Assembly: GCA_022653075.1 (NCBI GenBank)
Contig: JALCSB010000012.1
Location: forward strand, 1-64,000
Reading direction: 5' to 3'
DNA: 64,000 nt
From: Intestinimonas sp.
GTDB taxonomy: Bacteria; Bacillota; Clostridia; Oscillospirales; Oscillospiraceae
Below are positions 9,320-18,901 of this stretch, one piece after another (position 1 is the first letter of the stretch; each line of letters begins with the position of its first letter). The notes beneath the pieces were generated by a model. The model was not told where the DNA came from. It saw only the letters and a list, made by a program, of their open reading frames with translations, and made no database searches. The position numbers and the translations under genes were made by a program.

Positions 9320-10639
9320 TCAGATAACACCCATACTGGCAAGAATAAGGCCTACGATCTGGCAGATAGCCGGAATGACGCAGGTCATGACGAATACGGG
9401 AGGATAGCCTTCCTTATAGGAGAGGTCACAGACTGCGAAGAAGGTTGCGTGAGGCCCGGCGTGAGGCAGGGAATCCAGCGTGCCGGCGGCAATGGCGCAC
9501 ATGCGGTGAAGGATCTGAGGATTGACGCCGAGGGACAGATATTTCGAGGCCAGCAGCTGCATAAAGATTTGAATACCGCCGGAAGAGGACGCGGTGATAG
9601 CGGCGATCAGGTCCATAGAGAGCGTGGCGGACACGATGGGCGAGAAGGACATGTTTGTGGCGACATCCGTAAAGGCGGTGAAGGCGGGAAGAATTTTAAC
9701 GACGCCCGCAAAGCCGACGATGGCGGCGGTATTCGTGATAGCGAACAGAGCGCCTGTGGCTCCCTTGTTCAGGCCCTCCACCTTGGTTTCCTTTGCAAGC
9801 TTGTTCCAGGAGCTCAGGAGAATATAAATGATGCCGAGGAACAGGCTGATGCAGACGCTGAAGTTGGAGTTGAGCCCCAATTTGGTGAACACGAGATTAC
9901 CCACAAAAATGATGATAACGGGTACAAACGAAACGAAGAAATTAGGAAGGCCGGCTCTGGCTTCTTCACTCATGGGTTCAACGGTGTCGTTGCGGCCGGG
10001 TGCAAAATGCTCGCCGTTTTTCTGCATCCTTTTGGCATCCCAGGTCAGATAAAAATAACCGAGCAGAGCGGCAATCACGGCCAGGATGCAGCCGAGAACG
10101 GGGGCGGCGTAAATCGTGGTTCCGCAGTAGGAGGTGGGGATGACGTTGGTCAGCGCGGGGGAACCGGGCAGCATGGTCATGGTGAATACGCCCGCGCCCA
10201 GATTGACCACGGCAGGAATGATTCGTCTTGGGATATCACCCTGCTGAAATACGTAAAGAGCGATGGGATAGACCGTGAAGATGACGACGAACACGGATAC
10301 GCCGGAATAAGACAGGATACAGGTGGCGATCAGGACGACCAGAATACCGCGCTCAGCCCCTACAAGGCTGACCATTTTATAGGCAATGGATTTGGCGTAT
10401 TCGCTGCGGGACATGAACTCGCCTAAAACCGCGCCTAACAGGAACATAAGAACGTAGCTTTTAATAAAGCCCGTCATGCCGGCACCGAATCCGTCGATGA
10501 GGCTATTCCAGATATCGGCGCCGTTGGTCAGAATGGCGATCATGGACGCGATGAGCGCAGCGATCAGCGGGTGAAGACCTTTAAAAATGGTAACGACCAT
10601 AAACGCTATGGCGATAATACAACCGATGGCACCAAGCAT
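9320..10639 (-). CDS. GntP-family permease
   Basis: 439 aa hydrophobic; 'GVFTMTMLPGSPALTNVIPTSYCGTTIYAAPVLG', 'LDSLPHAGPHATFFAVCDLSYKEGY'. Confidence 0.88.
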   Translation of the reverse strand: MLGAIGCIIAIAFMVVTIFKGLHPLIAALIASMIAILTNGADIWNSLIDGFGAGMTGFIKSYVLMFLLGAVLGEFMSRSEYAKSIAYKMVSLVGAERGILVVLIATCILSYSGVSVFVVIFTVYPIALYVFQQGDIPRRIIPAVVNLGAGVFTMTMLPGSPALTNVIPTSYCGTTIYAAPVLGCILAVIAALLGYFYLTWDAKRMQKNGEHFAPGRNDTVEPMSEEARAGLPNFFVSFVPVIIIFVGNLVFTKLGLNSNFSVCISLFLGIIYILLSSWNKLAKETKVEGLNKGATGALFAITNTAAIVGFAGVVKILPAFTAFTDVATNMSFSPIVSATLSMDLIAAITASSSGGIQIFMQLLASKYLSLGVNPQILHRMCAIAAGTLDSLPHAGPHATFFAVCDLSYKEGYPPVFVMTCVIPAICQIVGLILASMGVI

Positions 10640-10698
10640 ATAGAATTTCTCCCTTCAAATCTCTCTCATTTTAAAGAAAATGCGGGCGTATACGGGAA

Positions 10699-12252
10699 CT
10701 ATTTGATGCCGATGATTTGGCCGAGCCCCATAAGCTGGTCCTGGAAAATCCGCGGATCCATCTGCTTGAGATCAGGAGAAATAGCAGGACGAAAATCCAT
10801 GCAGGGGAGTATGTCCTTTTCAACATCGATACCGGGCGCAATTTCAGTGAGCATCAGCCCCTGGCCGGTTACCTGGAAGACGCAGCGTTCCGTGACGAAA
10901 AGGACCGTCTGGCCGATGTGTTTGCTGAAATCAGCGCTAAACGTGATTTGGTCGATGGAGGGAAGGAACTTTTTCTTTTTTCCCTCCTGAAGGATACTGA
11001 GTTTGCCGTCCCTGACCTGAACCTTCAGACCGCCTGCGGTCATGGTGCCCGAAAAGACAATTTTTTTGGTGGACTGAGAAATATCAATAAATCCGCCGGC
11101 GCCGGCGATCTTGGCACCGAACCGGCTTACGTTAACGTTGCCCATGGGATCAATCTCTGCGAAGCCCAGGCTGGTGATATTCAAATTGCCGCCGTTGTAA
11201 TAATCGAACTGCGACGTCATCTGGAGAGCCGCCCAGGCATTGTAAGCGGAACCAAAGCTCTCGCCTCCCACAGGAATCCCGCCGATAAGCCCGCTTTCAA
11301 TGGTCAGAACAAGCTGGTCGCCGATGCCTTCCTCCGCGGCTACCGCTGCAACACCTTCCGGGATGCCGATTCCCAGGTTGACCACGGAATGGGGTGAGAG
11401 TTCCATGGCGGTCCGGCGTGCAATGATCTTCCGTTCATTTAAAGGGATGACCCCGAAGCCCACATTATTAAGACGAAGGTGACCGGATATCACCGGATTA
11501 TAAAAGAAGGCAGGAGTCTGCATGTGATTTTCAAAAGGCGTCTCGCTGACCACGACGGCGTCCACGATGCTCCCGGGAATAAGCACCTTGGAACGATCCA
11601 TGGACTTGGAGGAAACATAATTTTTCACCTGCACAATGACCTTGCCTCCCATGGACTTGACCGCCATGGCCACATCCAGCGCATCCACGGGAGCCGATTC
11701 TTCCTCAATGGTGATATTGCCTAATTCGTCGGATGTCGTGCCGCGGATCAGGGCGATATCCAGTTTTGGGACCTTATAGAGAAGATACTCCTGATTGTGG
11801 ATTTCCACCAACTCCACCAGGTCCTCCGTGGTGACCTCGTTCATTTTTCCGCCCTGTTGACGGGGATCACAGAAGGTGTTAAGCCCGATCCGTGTGATCT
11901 CGCCGATTTTTCCGGCGGCGGCGGCCCGGTACATATGGGCGATGACGCCCTGTGGGAAATTGTAGGATTTGATTTTGTTTTCATTGACCAGTTCGATCAT
12001 TTCTTTATTGCCTGCGTAATGCCCGGTAATATAGCGGCTGAAAAGTCCTTCAACCGTCATGTCCTGGATACCCAGATTTCCGGCGCACTGCATCAGGGTA
12101 AGACCGGCAGGATGTCCTGTTGCCCGATAGCGTTCGGCAAGGGCCAGGTAAAGTTCCCGAGCCACCGTAGCCAGGTGAAACCCTGAAACCGCGATCCCAT
12201 CACCGTCCCGAATCAGATCAATGGCGGTATCAATGTCCACTTTTTTCCCCAT
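10699..12252 (-). CDS. Acyl-CoA:acetate/3-ketoacid CoA-transferase (fused alpha-beta)
   Basis: 'SVVNLGIGIPEGVAAVAAEEG...TIESGLIGGIPVGGESFGSAYN' matches the CoA-transferase family I active-site region. Confidence 0.92.
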   Translation of the reverse strand: MGKKVDIDTAIDLIRDGDGIAVSGFHLATVARELYLALAERYRATGHPAGLTLMQCAGNLGIQDMTVEGLFSRYITGHYAGNKEMIELVNENKIKSYNFPQGVIAHMYRAAAAGKIGEITRIGLNTFCDPRQQGGKMNEVTTEDLVELVEIHNQEYLLYKVPKLDIALIRGTTSDELGNITIEEESAPVDALDVAMAVKSMGGKVIVQVKNYVSSKSMDRSKVLIPGSIVDAVVVSETPFENHMQTPAFFYNPVISGHLRLNNVGFGVIPLNERKIIARRTAMELSPHSVVNLGIGIPEGVAAVAAEEGIGDQLVLTIESGLIGGIPVGGESFGSAYNAWAALQMTSQFDYYNGGNLNITSLGFAEIDPMGNVNVSRFGAKIAGAGGFIDISQSTKKIVFSGTMTAGGLKVQVRDGKLSILQEGKKKKFLPSIDQITFSADFSKHIGQTVLFVTERCVFQVTGQGLMLTEIAPGIDVEKDILPCMDFRPAISPDLKQMDPRIFQDQLMGLGQIIGIK

Positions 12253-12312
12253 TTAAATTCCTCCTAAAAACGATGTTAATGCGCGCATGCTTGGGATCCC
12301 ACAGATTTATTG

Positions 12313-12328
12313 AGCAAAGGATGTGCCA
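12313..12328 (-). promoter_or_regulatory. Sigma-54 (-24/-12) promoter for the CoA-transferase operon
   Basis: Minus strand TGGCACATCCTTTGCT, near-perfect match to TGGCACG-N4-TTGCW; GG-GC spacing correct; about 50 nt before the CoA-transferase start region. Confidence 0.88.
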
Positions 12329-12511
12329 AAATTTATCCATTCTGAAACCGTTGCCAGATAAGGATTTTTTGTATAATTTGCCGAGATATGATGTAGAAAT
12401 GCATCATTTTGTGTTGCAAATTCACACAATGTTGCATTTTCGCTTTTTGCTTGCAAATGAGTTCGGTTTGTGATAAAAGTAACAATATAATAGGAATGTG
12501 AGGGGAGAATT

Positions 12512-13939
12512 TTGGCTAAGTTTGATATCTACAAGAAGATTGTCACAGAATCGTACGACGCCATTATGGTAACGGATAAAAACGGCGTAATCGTAGTAGC
12601 CAACCAGGCAACAGCGGATTCCATGCATCTTACAATCCCTGAAATGATCGGGAAAACGCCCGGAGATATGATAACGGCCGGAGTATACTACAATTCCACC
12701 ATTCTTGAAGCACTTAAGAGCAAACAAACGGTGACCAGAATTATTAACCTGCCGGATCATAAGCGGCTGTCCACCAGTATTCCGCTGCTGAATGAAGACG
12801 GCGATGTGTTCATGGTACTGACCAACTCCCGCTCTGATGACATCCTCAATGAATACGCCCGGCAGTTGGCCTACGAAAAGGAGCAGCACGCCCGCTATCG
12901 AGAAATCGCGGATTACCTGGCCAGCCTGAAAGAGAAAGAACTGATTTATAAGAGCCGTGAGATGGGCGAGCTTGTAACCCAATGCGCCGTAATTGCCGAA
13001 GGAGACAGCGCCGTACTGATTTCAGGGGAATCCGGGGTGGGCAAGGAATTGATGGCGCACATGGTCCATGATCTCAGCGGCCGGAAAAACCAGGCCTTTA
13101 TTCCAGTCAACTGTTCGGCAATTCCCGCAGAGCTGTTTGAATCGGAATTCTTCGGCTATAAGCCGGGGGCGTTTACGGGAGCCAATGCCAAGGGAAAAAT
13201 CGGGCTGATCCAAATGGCCCATAAAGGTACGCTGTTTTTGGACGAGGTGGGAGAACTGCCCCTGCTCATGCAGTGTAAACTGCTGCGTTTTGTTGAATCC
13301 GGAGAAATTTATCCCATCGGAAGCAGTACACCGGAAAAAGTGGATGTACGCATCATATCGGCGACCAACCGGAATCTGTTCGAAATGGTGCAGGAGAAGA
13401 CGTTTCGGGAGGACTTGTACTACCGGCTCAATGTAATTCCTCTCAGTATTCCGCCGCTGCGGGAGCGGCCTGCCGACATTGGCGCAATCGCGGTGTTTTT
13501 CCTGAATAAATTCAACAAAAAGTACGATAAGCAGCTGATTTTTTCAGATGAAGAGCTGGAGATTCTGCAAAATTATTCCTGGCCGGGAAACGTGCGGGAA
13601 CTGCGCAACGCCATCGAGCGGCTGGTTCTGCTGTCCTCGCCCGGACAGGTGAAGCAGAATCTGCAAAGCATGCTCTACCTGAATAAAAAAGGTCATTCTC
13701 CACTCGCGGTAATCGGTAATACGGCCGGGTCCGCTGTCTTTCGGATCAGGCTTGATCTGCCCCTAAAAGACGCGATGGAGCAGTTTGAAGCCGATTATGT
13801 ACATGCTGTTTTGAAAAAGCATCAGGGCCGATTAGGGGAGGCATCTCAAGCGCTTGGTATTCACCGTACAACGCTTTACCGAAAACAGCGTGAAATTGGA
13901 GCGACGTTGTATAATAAAAAAAGCACGCTTTTTAGCTAA
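12512..13939 (+). CDS. Sigma-54-dependent transcriptional activator (PAS - AAA+ - Fis-type HTH)
   Basis: 'GESGVGKELMAHMVH', 'GAFTGA', 'GTLFLDEVGELPL', 'LGEASQALGIHRTTLYRKQREIG'. Confidence 0.95.
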   Translation: MAKFDIYKKIVTESYDAIMVTDKNGVIVVANQATADSMHLTIPEMIGKTPGDMITAGVYYNSTILEALKSKQTVTRIINLPDHKRLSTSIPLLNEDGDVFMVLTNSRSDDILNEYARQLAYEKEQHARYREIADYLASLKEKELIYKSREMGELVTQCAVIAEGDSAVLISGESGVGKELMAHMVHDLSGRKNQAFIPVNCSAIPAELFESEFFGYKPGAFTGANAKGKIGLIQMAHKGTLFLDEVGELPLLMQCKLLRFVESGEIYPIGSSTPEKVDVRIISATNRNLFEMVQEKTFREDLYYRLNVIPLSIPPLRERPADIGAIAVFFLNKFNKKYDKQLIFSDEELEILQNYSWPGNVRELRNAIERLVLLSSPGQVKQNLQSMLYLNKKGHSPLAVIGNTAGSAVFRIRLDLPLKDAMEQFEADYVHAVLKKHQGRLGEASQALGIHRTTLYRKQREIGATLYNKKSTLFS

Positions 13940-13953
13940 AAAGCGTACTTTTT
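13917..13953. terminator. Intrinsic terminator overlapping the activator stop codon
   Basis: aaaaaaagcacgctttttagctaaaaagcgtacttttt hairpin. Confidence 0.7.
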
Positions 13954-14078
13954 AATATGGATCGGTGTTAAAATTTTAGGCAATATTACCGCTGGAGAAG
14001 AAGGATACCCCTGACGAAGACAAAACACAACTGGCCCAACAGCAACCGAAAGGCCTGCGTAATGCGGGAAAGACAGCG

Positions 14079-14768
14079 CTAGTCTTGATTTTTTGTCTGA
14101 TTGATTTTGGACAAATACCGGTAAACGGTTGCCTCCGAACATTTCAGCCGCGCCGCTACCGTCGGAATGCTGCCTTTCATCAGAAAAATGCCGGTTTTGT
14201 TCAGGCTTTCCAAAAATGACACGCGCTCCTGTTTGTTTAAGCGGTCCGGCGCTATCGCAAGATGCCGGCATTGGTTACGGATGATCCGGTCAATCGAAGC
14301 GGATAGGTCATTACTGAAGTTTTCGGCAGGAATTGGATCGAGTGCATGAGCACTTTTGGAGATAAGTTCAATGGACGACACGCTTGTTCCGCTGAGCTGC
14401 ATAATTTTTTCACAGAGGTCAATATAGCTGCTCATATCAATGTTGATGCAGAACATTCCTAATAGCTTTTCCCCGTCTTTGATGAACAGGCTTGAAGACC
14501 GAAGTACCCTGTTTCCGGAGGACATTCCTGTATAATTAACCAAGTAATCTTTGGTTTTATATTCACCGGACTGCATAATCTGGAGAGCAAGATCGGTAAT
14601 TGGCGCTCCCGCTTTCCGACCGGTTACATGTCCGTTTACAATGTTTGTAATGCAATTTACCTCATTTCGCAAGTCAAGCAGAGCGATTTCATAATTTGGA
14701 CTTAGTAAATCGCCTAGAAAATGAACCAAGATGCGGTATTGCTCGAAAATATCGGTCACAATTCTCAC
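14079..14768 (-). CDS. YheO-like transcriptional regulator (PAS-like domain + HTH)
   Basis: 'VHFLGDLLSPNYEIALLDLRN...NIVNGHVTGRKAGAPITD...VNYTGMSSGNRVLRSSSLFIKD' and C-terminal 'GSIPTVAARLKCSEATVYRYLSKI'. Confidence 0.85.
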   Translation of the reverse strand: MRIVTDIFEQYRILVHFLGDLLSPNYEIALLDLRNEVNCITNIVNGHVTGRKAGAPITDLALQIMQSGEYKTKDYLVNYTGMSSGNRVLRSSSLFIKDGEKLLGMFCINIDMSSYIDLCEKIMQLSGTSVSSIELISKSAHALDPIPAENFSNDLSASIDRIIRNQCRHLAIAPDRLNKQERVSFLESLNKTGIFLMKGSIPTVAARLKCSEATVYRYLSKINQTKNQD

Positions 14769-14875
14769 CCTTTCGACCTTATTTGTGCATTTTTACAGTA
14801 TAGCAAAGGGTATAGCAGGAATCAAGTTGAATGTGCTGAAAAATTATCAATTGTAAAAAAAATTATCAAAATCGG

Positions 14876-14904
14876 TTGACAAGTAAAAATAAGTAGAGTA
14901 TGAT
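14876..14904 (+). promoter_or_regulatory. Sigma-A promoter TTGACA-N17-TATGAT
   Basis: TTGACA at 14876-14881, TATGAT at 14899-14904, 17-nt spacer. Confidence 0.85.
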
Positions 14905-14919
14905 TCCTACCATAAAAGA

Positions 14920-14968
14920 CAAAGGCGTGAGCATTCCATTGCGGATGCAGCACGTCTTTGTTTTTTTA
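14920..14968 (+). terminator. Leader terminator/attenuator ahead of the ATC-hydrolase operon
   Basis: CAAAGGCGTG...CACGTCTTTG stem followed by TTTTTTT; lies between promoter and first gene with no upstream gene in this orientation. Confidence 0.75.
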
Positions 14969-15002
14969 TAGGGAAAATGCGAAAGACACTAAAGGAGGAA
15001 CG

Positions 15003-15500
15003 ATGGAAATGGCGATCAAAAATGTATCTACGGTTTACGATGAAAAGGTAAACATCAAGAGGGCGGCGATTGAGCATAGGGCAACCTGGATGGGCCTGAC
15101 TTACGAGGAGATGGTTCAGGCGGGTGCGGATGCAGAAGCGATGACCCGGGCGGCAATTCATAAGACGGGTGAGATTCAGGGCGCCGGTATTAAAGCCGCC
15201 TGCAAGGAGCCCGCTGATCTGACACAGTTTGCCGCCAATTTTTTGGATGATGTCACAAAAACCACGTTCCAGATGGACATTGTGGAGAGCACGGAAGACG
15301 ATTTAAAGATTGAGTTTCATTACTGCCCGCTATTAAGTGCGTGGAAGAAGCTGGGCTTCAGCGATGAGGAGTGCGCCAAACTGTGCGATATGGCAATGGA
15401 CGGCGACCGAGGCATTGCAAAAGCCATGGGAATCACCTTGGATTTAACAGACACCATCGCACAGGGCTGCGAGGTCTGTAAATTACACTTTCACAAATAG
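15003..15500 (+). CDS. L-2-amino-thiazoline-4-carboxylic acid hydrolase family protein
   Basis: 'IEHRATWMGLTYEEMVQAG...FHYCPLLSAWKKLGFSDEECAKLCDMAMDGDRGIAKAMGI...LDLTDTIAQGCEVCKLHF' is characteristic of the ATC hydrolase family. Confidence 0.85.
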   Translation: MEMAIKNVSTVYDEKVNIKRAAIEHRATWMGLTYEEMVQAGADAEAMTRAAIHKTGEIQGAGIKAACKEPADLTQFAANFLDDVTKTTFQMDIVESTEDDLKIEFHYCPLLSAWKKLGFSDEECAKLCDMAMDGDRGIAKAMGITLDLTDTIAQGCEVCKLHFHK

Positions 15501-15527
15501 ACTGAAATGAAGGAAGGGAGATAACAC

Positions 15528-16733
15528 ATGAAAAACCGCGTGATCCAAAAAGTAGCCGCACTTTTCCTGGCGAGCGGTATGGTTATGTCGCTGGCAGCCT
15601 GTAACTCATCGGCTGACTCGAGTGCGGCTCCGTCAAGTTCGGAGGCGGCGGCCTCCGCAGGCGGGACCTCGAAGGGTACGATTAAATTCGGCCTGATTGC
15701 ACCGCTGACCGGTGTTCATGCCGAGTATGGCCAGGGATTTCAGACGGCGACCAAGATTGCCGCGGATGAAATTAATGCCGCCGGCGGTGTAAACGGATAT
15801 CAGATCGAGATTGAAGTTCAGGATTCCGCCGCTGATCCCAAGACGAGCGCGGATATTGCCACGCAGTTCTGTGAAGACGATGACATTAAGGCGATTATCG
15901 GCGACTTTACGAGTAGCTGCTGTATGGCGGATGCCCCTATTGTGGATCAGTACCAGTGCGTATTACTCTCCCCTACCGCTTCAAACCCGGACTACGCGCC
16001 AATGAGCGACTACTGCTTTTCCGTCATGTATAATCAGGCTAACATGGCTCCCTGGGTTGGGAAATCGGTTATTGGGAAATATATGGGCGTAAAAAGTGTC
16101 GCCGTGATGTACTTAAACACCGACTGGGGGATTAGTACAAACCAGTATTTATTACAGGGCCTCAGTGAAGCGGGCATTCAGGTTCTGGCCGACGAGGCGT
16201 ATGAAGAAAAAGAAACCGACTTCAGCTCAATCATTGCCAAGCTGAAAGCATCCAATGCGGAAGCCGTCTGTATTCTTGACCAGGGCAATGTCCCCACGAT
16301 TATTAACCAGATTAAAACCAGCGGGTGGGGGCCGAAGCTGGTCACACAGGGGCCCGGAGCTTCTCAGCAAATGCTGGATCTGTGCGGTAAAAACGCCGAA
16401 GGACTTGTGATCACCGACTCCTCCTATATTACGGAAGATAACCCCAAGACCAAAGATTTTTATGACAAGTTTTATGCTATGAACCAGTGCGCGCCCACCG
16501 ACCACTCTCTCTGCGCCTACAACTGCGTTGAAATGCTGGCCAGTGCGATTGAGTCCATTGGCGATGGGGATATCACACGAGAGGCCATTAAGGATGCGCT
16601 AAAGACGACGACTTATGATGGAATGGCCGGTACGGTCAAATTTGATGAAAACGGCGGCGGTGTCCGTCAGTTTCTGATTCTCGGTGTGAAGGACGGGAAG
16701 TACGTGGTGGATGAGGACTATGGCTACGAATAG
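15528..16733 (+). CDS. Branched-chain-amino-acid-type ABC substrate-binding lipoprotein
   Basis: Lipobox SLAACN; 'IKFGLIAPLTGVHAEYGQGFQTATKIAADEINAAGGVNGYQIEIEVQDSAADPKTSADIATQF'. Confidence 0.92.
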   Translation: MKNRVIQKVAALFLASGMVMSLAACNSSADSSAAPSSSEAAASAGGTSKGTIKFGLIAPLTGVHAEYGQGFQTATKIAADEINAAGGVNGYQIEIEVQDSAADPKTSADIATQFCEDDDIKAIIGDFTSSCCMADAPIVDQYQCVLLSPTASNPDYAPMSDYCFSVMYNQANMAPWVGKSVIGKYMGVKSVAVMYLNTDWGISTNQYLLQGLSEAGIQVLADEAYEEKETDFSSIIAKLKASNAEAVCILDQGNVPTIINQIKTSGWGPKLVTQGPGASQQMLDLCGKNAEGLVITDSSYITEDNPKTKDFYDKFYAMNQCAPTDHSLCAYNCVEMLASAIESIGDGDITREAIKDALKTTTYDGMAGTVKFDENGGGVRQFLILGVKDGKYVVDEDYGYE

Positions 16734-16806
16734 ATGCTACGGGTTCCTCCATTGATTCACCCGGACAACCGAATATTCTTTATCATCTCAAATGAATAGG
16801 ATAAGT

Positions 16807-16856
16807 GAATGGGCACTGAATGAACAATTATTCAGTGCCCATTCTATCCTTATTTT
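16807..16856 (+). terminator. Hairpin between binding-protein gene and permease genes
   Basis: GAATGGGCACTGAAT...ATTCAGTGCCCATTC perfect stem followed by a T-rich stretch. Confidence 0.75.
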
Positions 16857-17003
16857 TTCTGCAAGCAACGGCATGTTCTCTGGCATATACGCGGTTCCCT
16901 TTCGGTGAGTATTGTGTGATAACTTTATTCTACCTAAGACTGTATGTATGTTATTCTTTCCTGTTAAGGACCTCTATCATGGATGAATAAGGAGATAAAA
17001 CCT

Positions 17004-17885
17004 ATGTTATCGCAATATATGATCAACCAACTAGTAAACGGTCTATGCCAGGGTTTTATTTACGCACTAATCGCCTTGGGCTTTGCGGTTATTGTTGGTA
17101 TTGTTGGACTGGCGACATTTACACACGGTGAAATTATTATGATTGGTGCGTATGCGTCCTATTACATATTTTCAGCATGTGGAAACAATCTCTTTCTCGG
17201 ACTGTTTGCCAGCTTCTGCGCCTCATGGCTCGTTGGGATTCTGGTATACAAATTGTGCTATGAACAGTTTTTAAATGTTCCCGAGCACATTTCCCTGATC
17301 TGCACCATTGGATTCAGTATGCTGCTGAAAAATCTGGCTCAGATTTTTTTTGGAACCGAGAAAAAGCCGATGCTCGATATTATTGATAACCGGATTTATT
17401 CTCTGGGGCCTGTGGAAATCAGTAAGGTTCAAATTGTCATTATGGTTACCGTCCTTGCCCTGAGCGCCCTCATGATGATGATTTTCAACTGGACCAAATG
17501 GGGTGTTGCGCTTCGCTCGGTCAGCCAGAACCGGGAGGCGGCGGCGCTGGTTGGAATTAATGTGAAGCAGACCATTATGGTTGGAAATTGTATCGGCTGC
17601 GCGATGGCCGGGGTGGCCGGCATGCTGATTGGCATCTATTATCAGGCCATTTATCCCACAATGGGAGCGACGCTGAGTATGAAAGCGTTTGCGGCCGCGA
17701 CCCTGGGCGGCCTCACCAGCGTTCCCCTTTCAGCACTGGGCGGCGGTATTTTAGGCTTGATTGAAAATCTGGGTATTTCCATCTCCTCGGCCAGTTTCCG
17801 GGATGTATTTTCCTTCGGGTTTTTGATCATTATACTTATTTTTAAACCGACAGGATTCGTGAAGAGAAAAGGAGTTCGGCCGTAA
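17004..17885 (+). CDS. Branched-chain-type ABC transporter permease (LivH-like)
   Basis: 'QLVNGLCQGFIYALIALGFAVIVGIVGLATFTHGEIIMIGAY' LivH signature. Confidence 0.92.
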   Translation: MLSQYMINQLVNGLCQGFIYALIALGFAVIVGIVGLATFTHGEIIMIGAYASYYIFSACGNNLFLGLFASFCASWLVGILVYKLCYEQFLNVPEHISLICTIGFSMLLKNLAQIFFGTEKKPMLDIIDNRIYSLGPVEISKVQIVIMVTVLALSALMMMIFNWTKWGVALRSVSQNREAAALVGINVKQTIMVGNCIGCAMAGVAGMLIGIYYQAIYPTMGATLSMKAFAAATLGGLTSVPLSALGGGILGLIENLGISISSASFRDVFSFGFLIIILIFKPTGFVKRKGVRP

Positions 17886-18898
17886 TGATTGACAGGATGA
17901 AAGATATATACGCAAAACATAAAATCGCGGCCTGGCTGATATTGCTGGCGATCCTGGTGACGATGCCTATGTATGTAAGCATCAGCAATATGAGAATCGT
18001 ATGCCGTATTATGCTCTACGTTATCCTTGCAGGCGGTCTGAATATTATTAACGGATATTGTGGACAGCTGTGTTTTGGCATTGCGGGGTTCTACTGTGTT
18101 GGTTCTTATGTCCAGGCTGTTTTAATGAAAACATACCACGTTAGTTTCTGGCTGGCCCTGATCCCATCCGGAATTGCCGCGGCGCTCATAGGCGCATTGG
18201 TGGCGCTGCCGGCACTCAGGCTGAAGGGTATCTTTCTTGGCATGATTACCATCGGCTTTTCCGAGCTGGTGAGGCTGATCGCCCTGAACTGGACGTCCGT
18301 CACAGGCGGAGCCATGGGAATCAAGGGCATCATGGCGCCAAAATTCTTCGGAATAAAATTAGGTGGAGCCTCAAAATACTACTATATTTTTCTCGGCGTG
18401 GTCCTGATCTACCTGTTTTGCACAAACCGGATCATCCGGTCAAGAGTGGGCCGCGCATGGCTGTCCATCCGCGAGGATGAACTGGCGGCTAAATCCCTGG
18501 GTGTGGATATCAAACGATATAAAATCCTTAATTTTATGTACGGATCTTTCTGGGCCGGTATCGCCGGCGCGGTATATGTTGCATATTCCTCTTACGTGGA
18601 TTCCACGTATTTTACCCTGGACGAAGGCTTTAATGTTCTAGGTATGCTGATTATTGGAGGACAGGGCACGCTGATTGGTCCGATCGTGGGATCCGTGGTG
18701 GCCCAGGTATTGACGGAGGCGCTGAGAGTGATCAATATCTGGCGCTATGTGGTGTATGCCGGACTGATTATCCTCATGATGTGGGTAAGACCGCAAGGGC
18801 TTGTGGGCGCATCCGGCAGCATGCTTGCAGGAAACAAGGCGGAAAAGAAGAAGGCCGCCAAGGGTTGTGTTGAGAAGCTGGAGCGAAAGGAGGCATAA
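17885..18898 (+). CDS. Branched-chain-type ABC transporter permease (LivM-like)
   Basis: 'GGLNIINGYCGQLCFGIAGFYCVGSY', 'GRAWLSIREDELAAKSLGVDIKRYK'. Confidence 0.93.
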   Translation: MIDRMKDIYAKHKIAAWLILLAILVTMPMYVSISNMRIVCRIMLYVILAGGLNIINGYCGQLCFGIAGFYCVGSYVQAVLMKTYHVSFWLALIPSGIAAALIGALVALPALRLKGIFLGMITIGFSELVRLIALNWTSVTGGAMGIKGIMAPKFFGIKLGGASKYYYIFLGVVLIYLFCTNRIIRSRVGRAWLSIREDELAAKSLGVDIKRYKILNFMYGSFWAGIAGAVYVAYSSYVDSTYFTLDEGFNVLGMLIIGGQGTLIGPIVGSVVAQVLTEALRVINIWRYVVYAGLIILMMWVRPQGLVGASGSMLAGNKAEKKKAAKGCVEKLERKEA

Positions 18899-18901
18899 AT
18901 T

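Noticed and set aside
9449-10426. 325-aa plus-strand ORF
   Set aside because: Fully antisense to the clear GntP permease gene; His/Gly/Asp-rich shadow translation.
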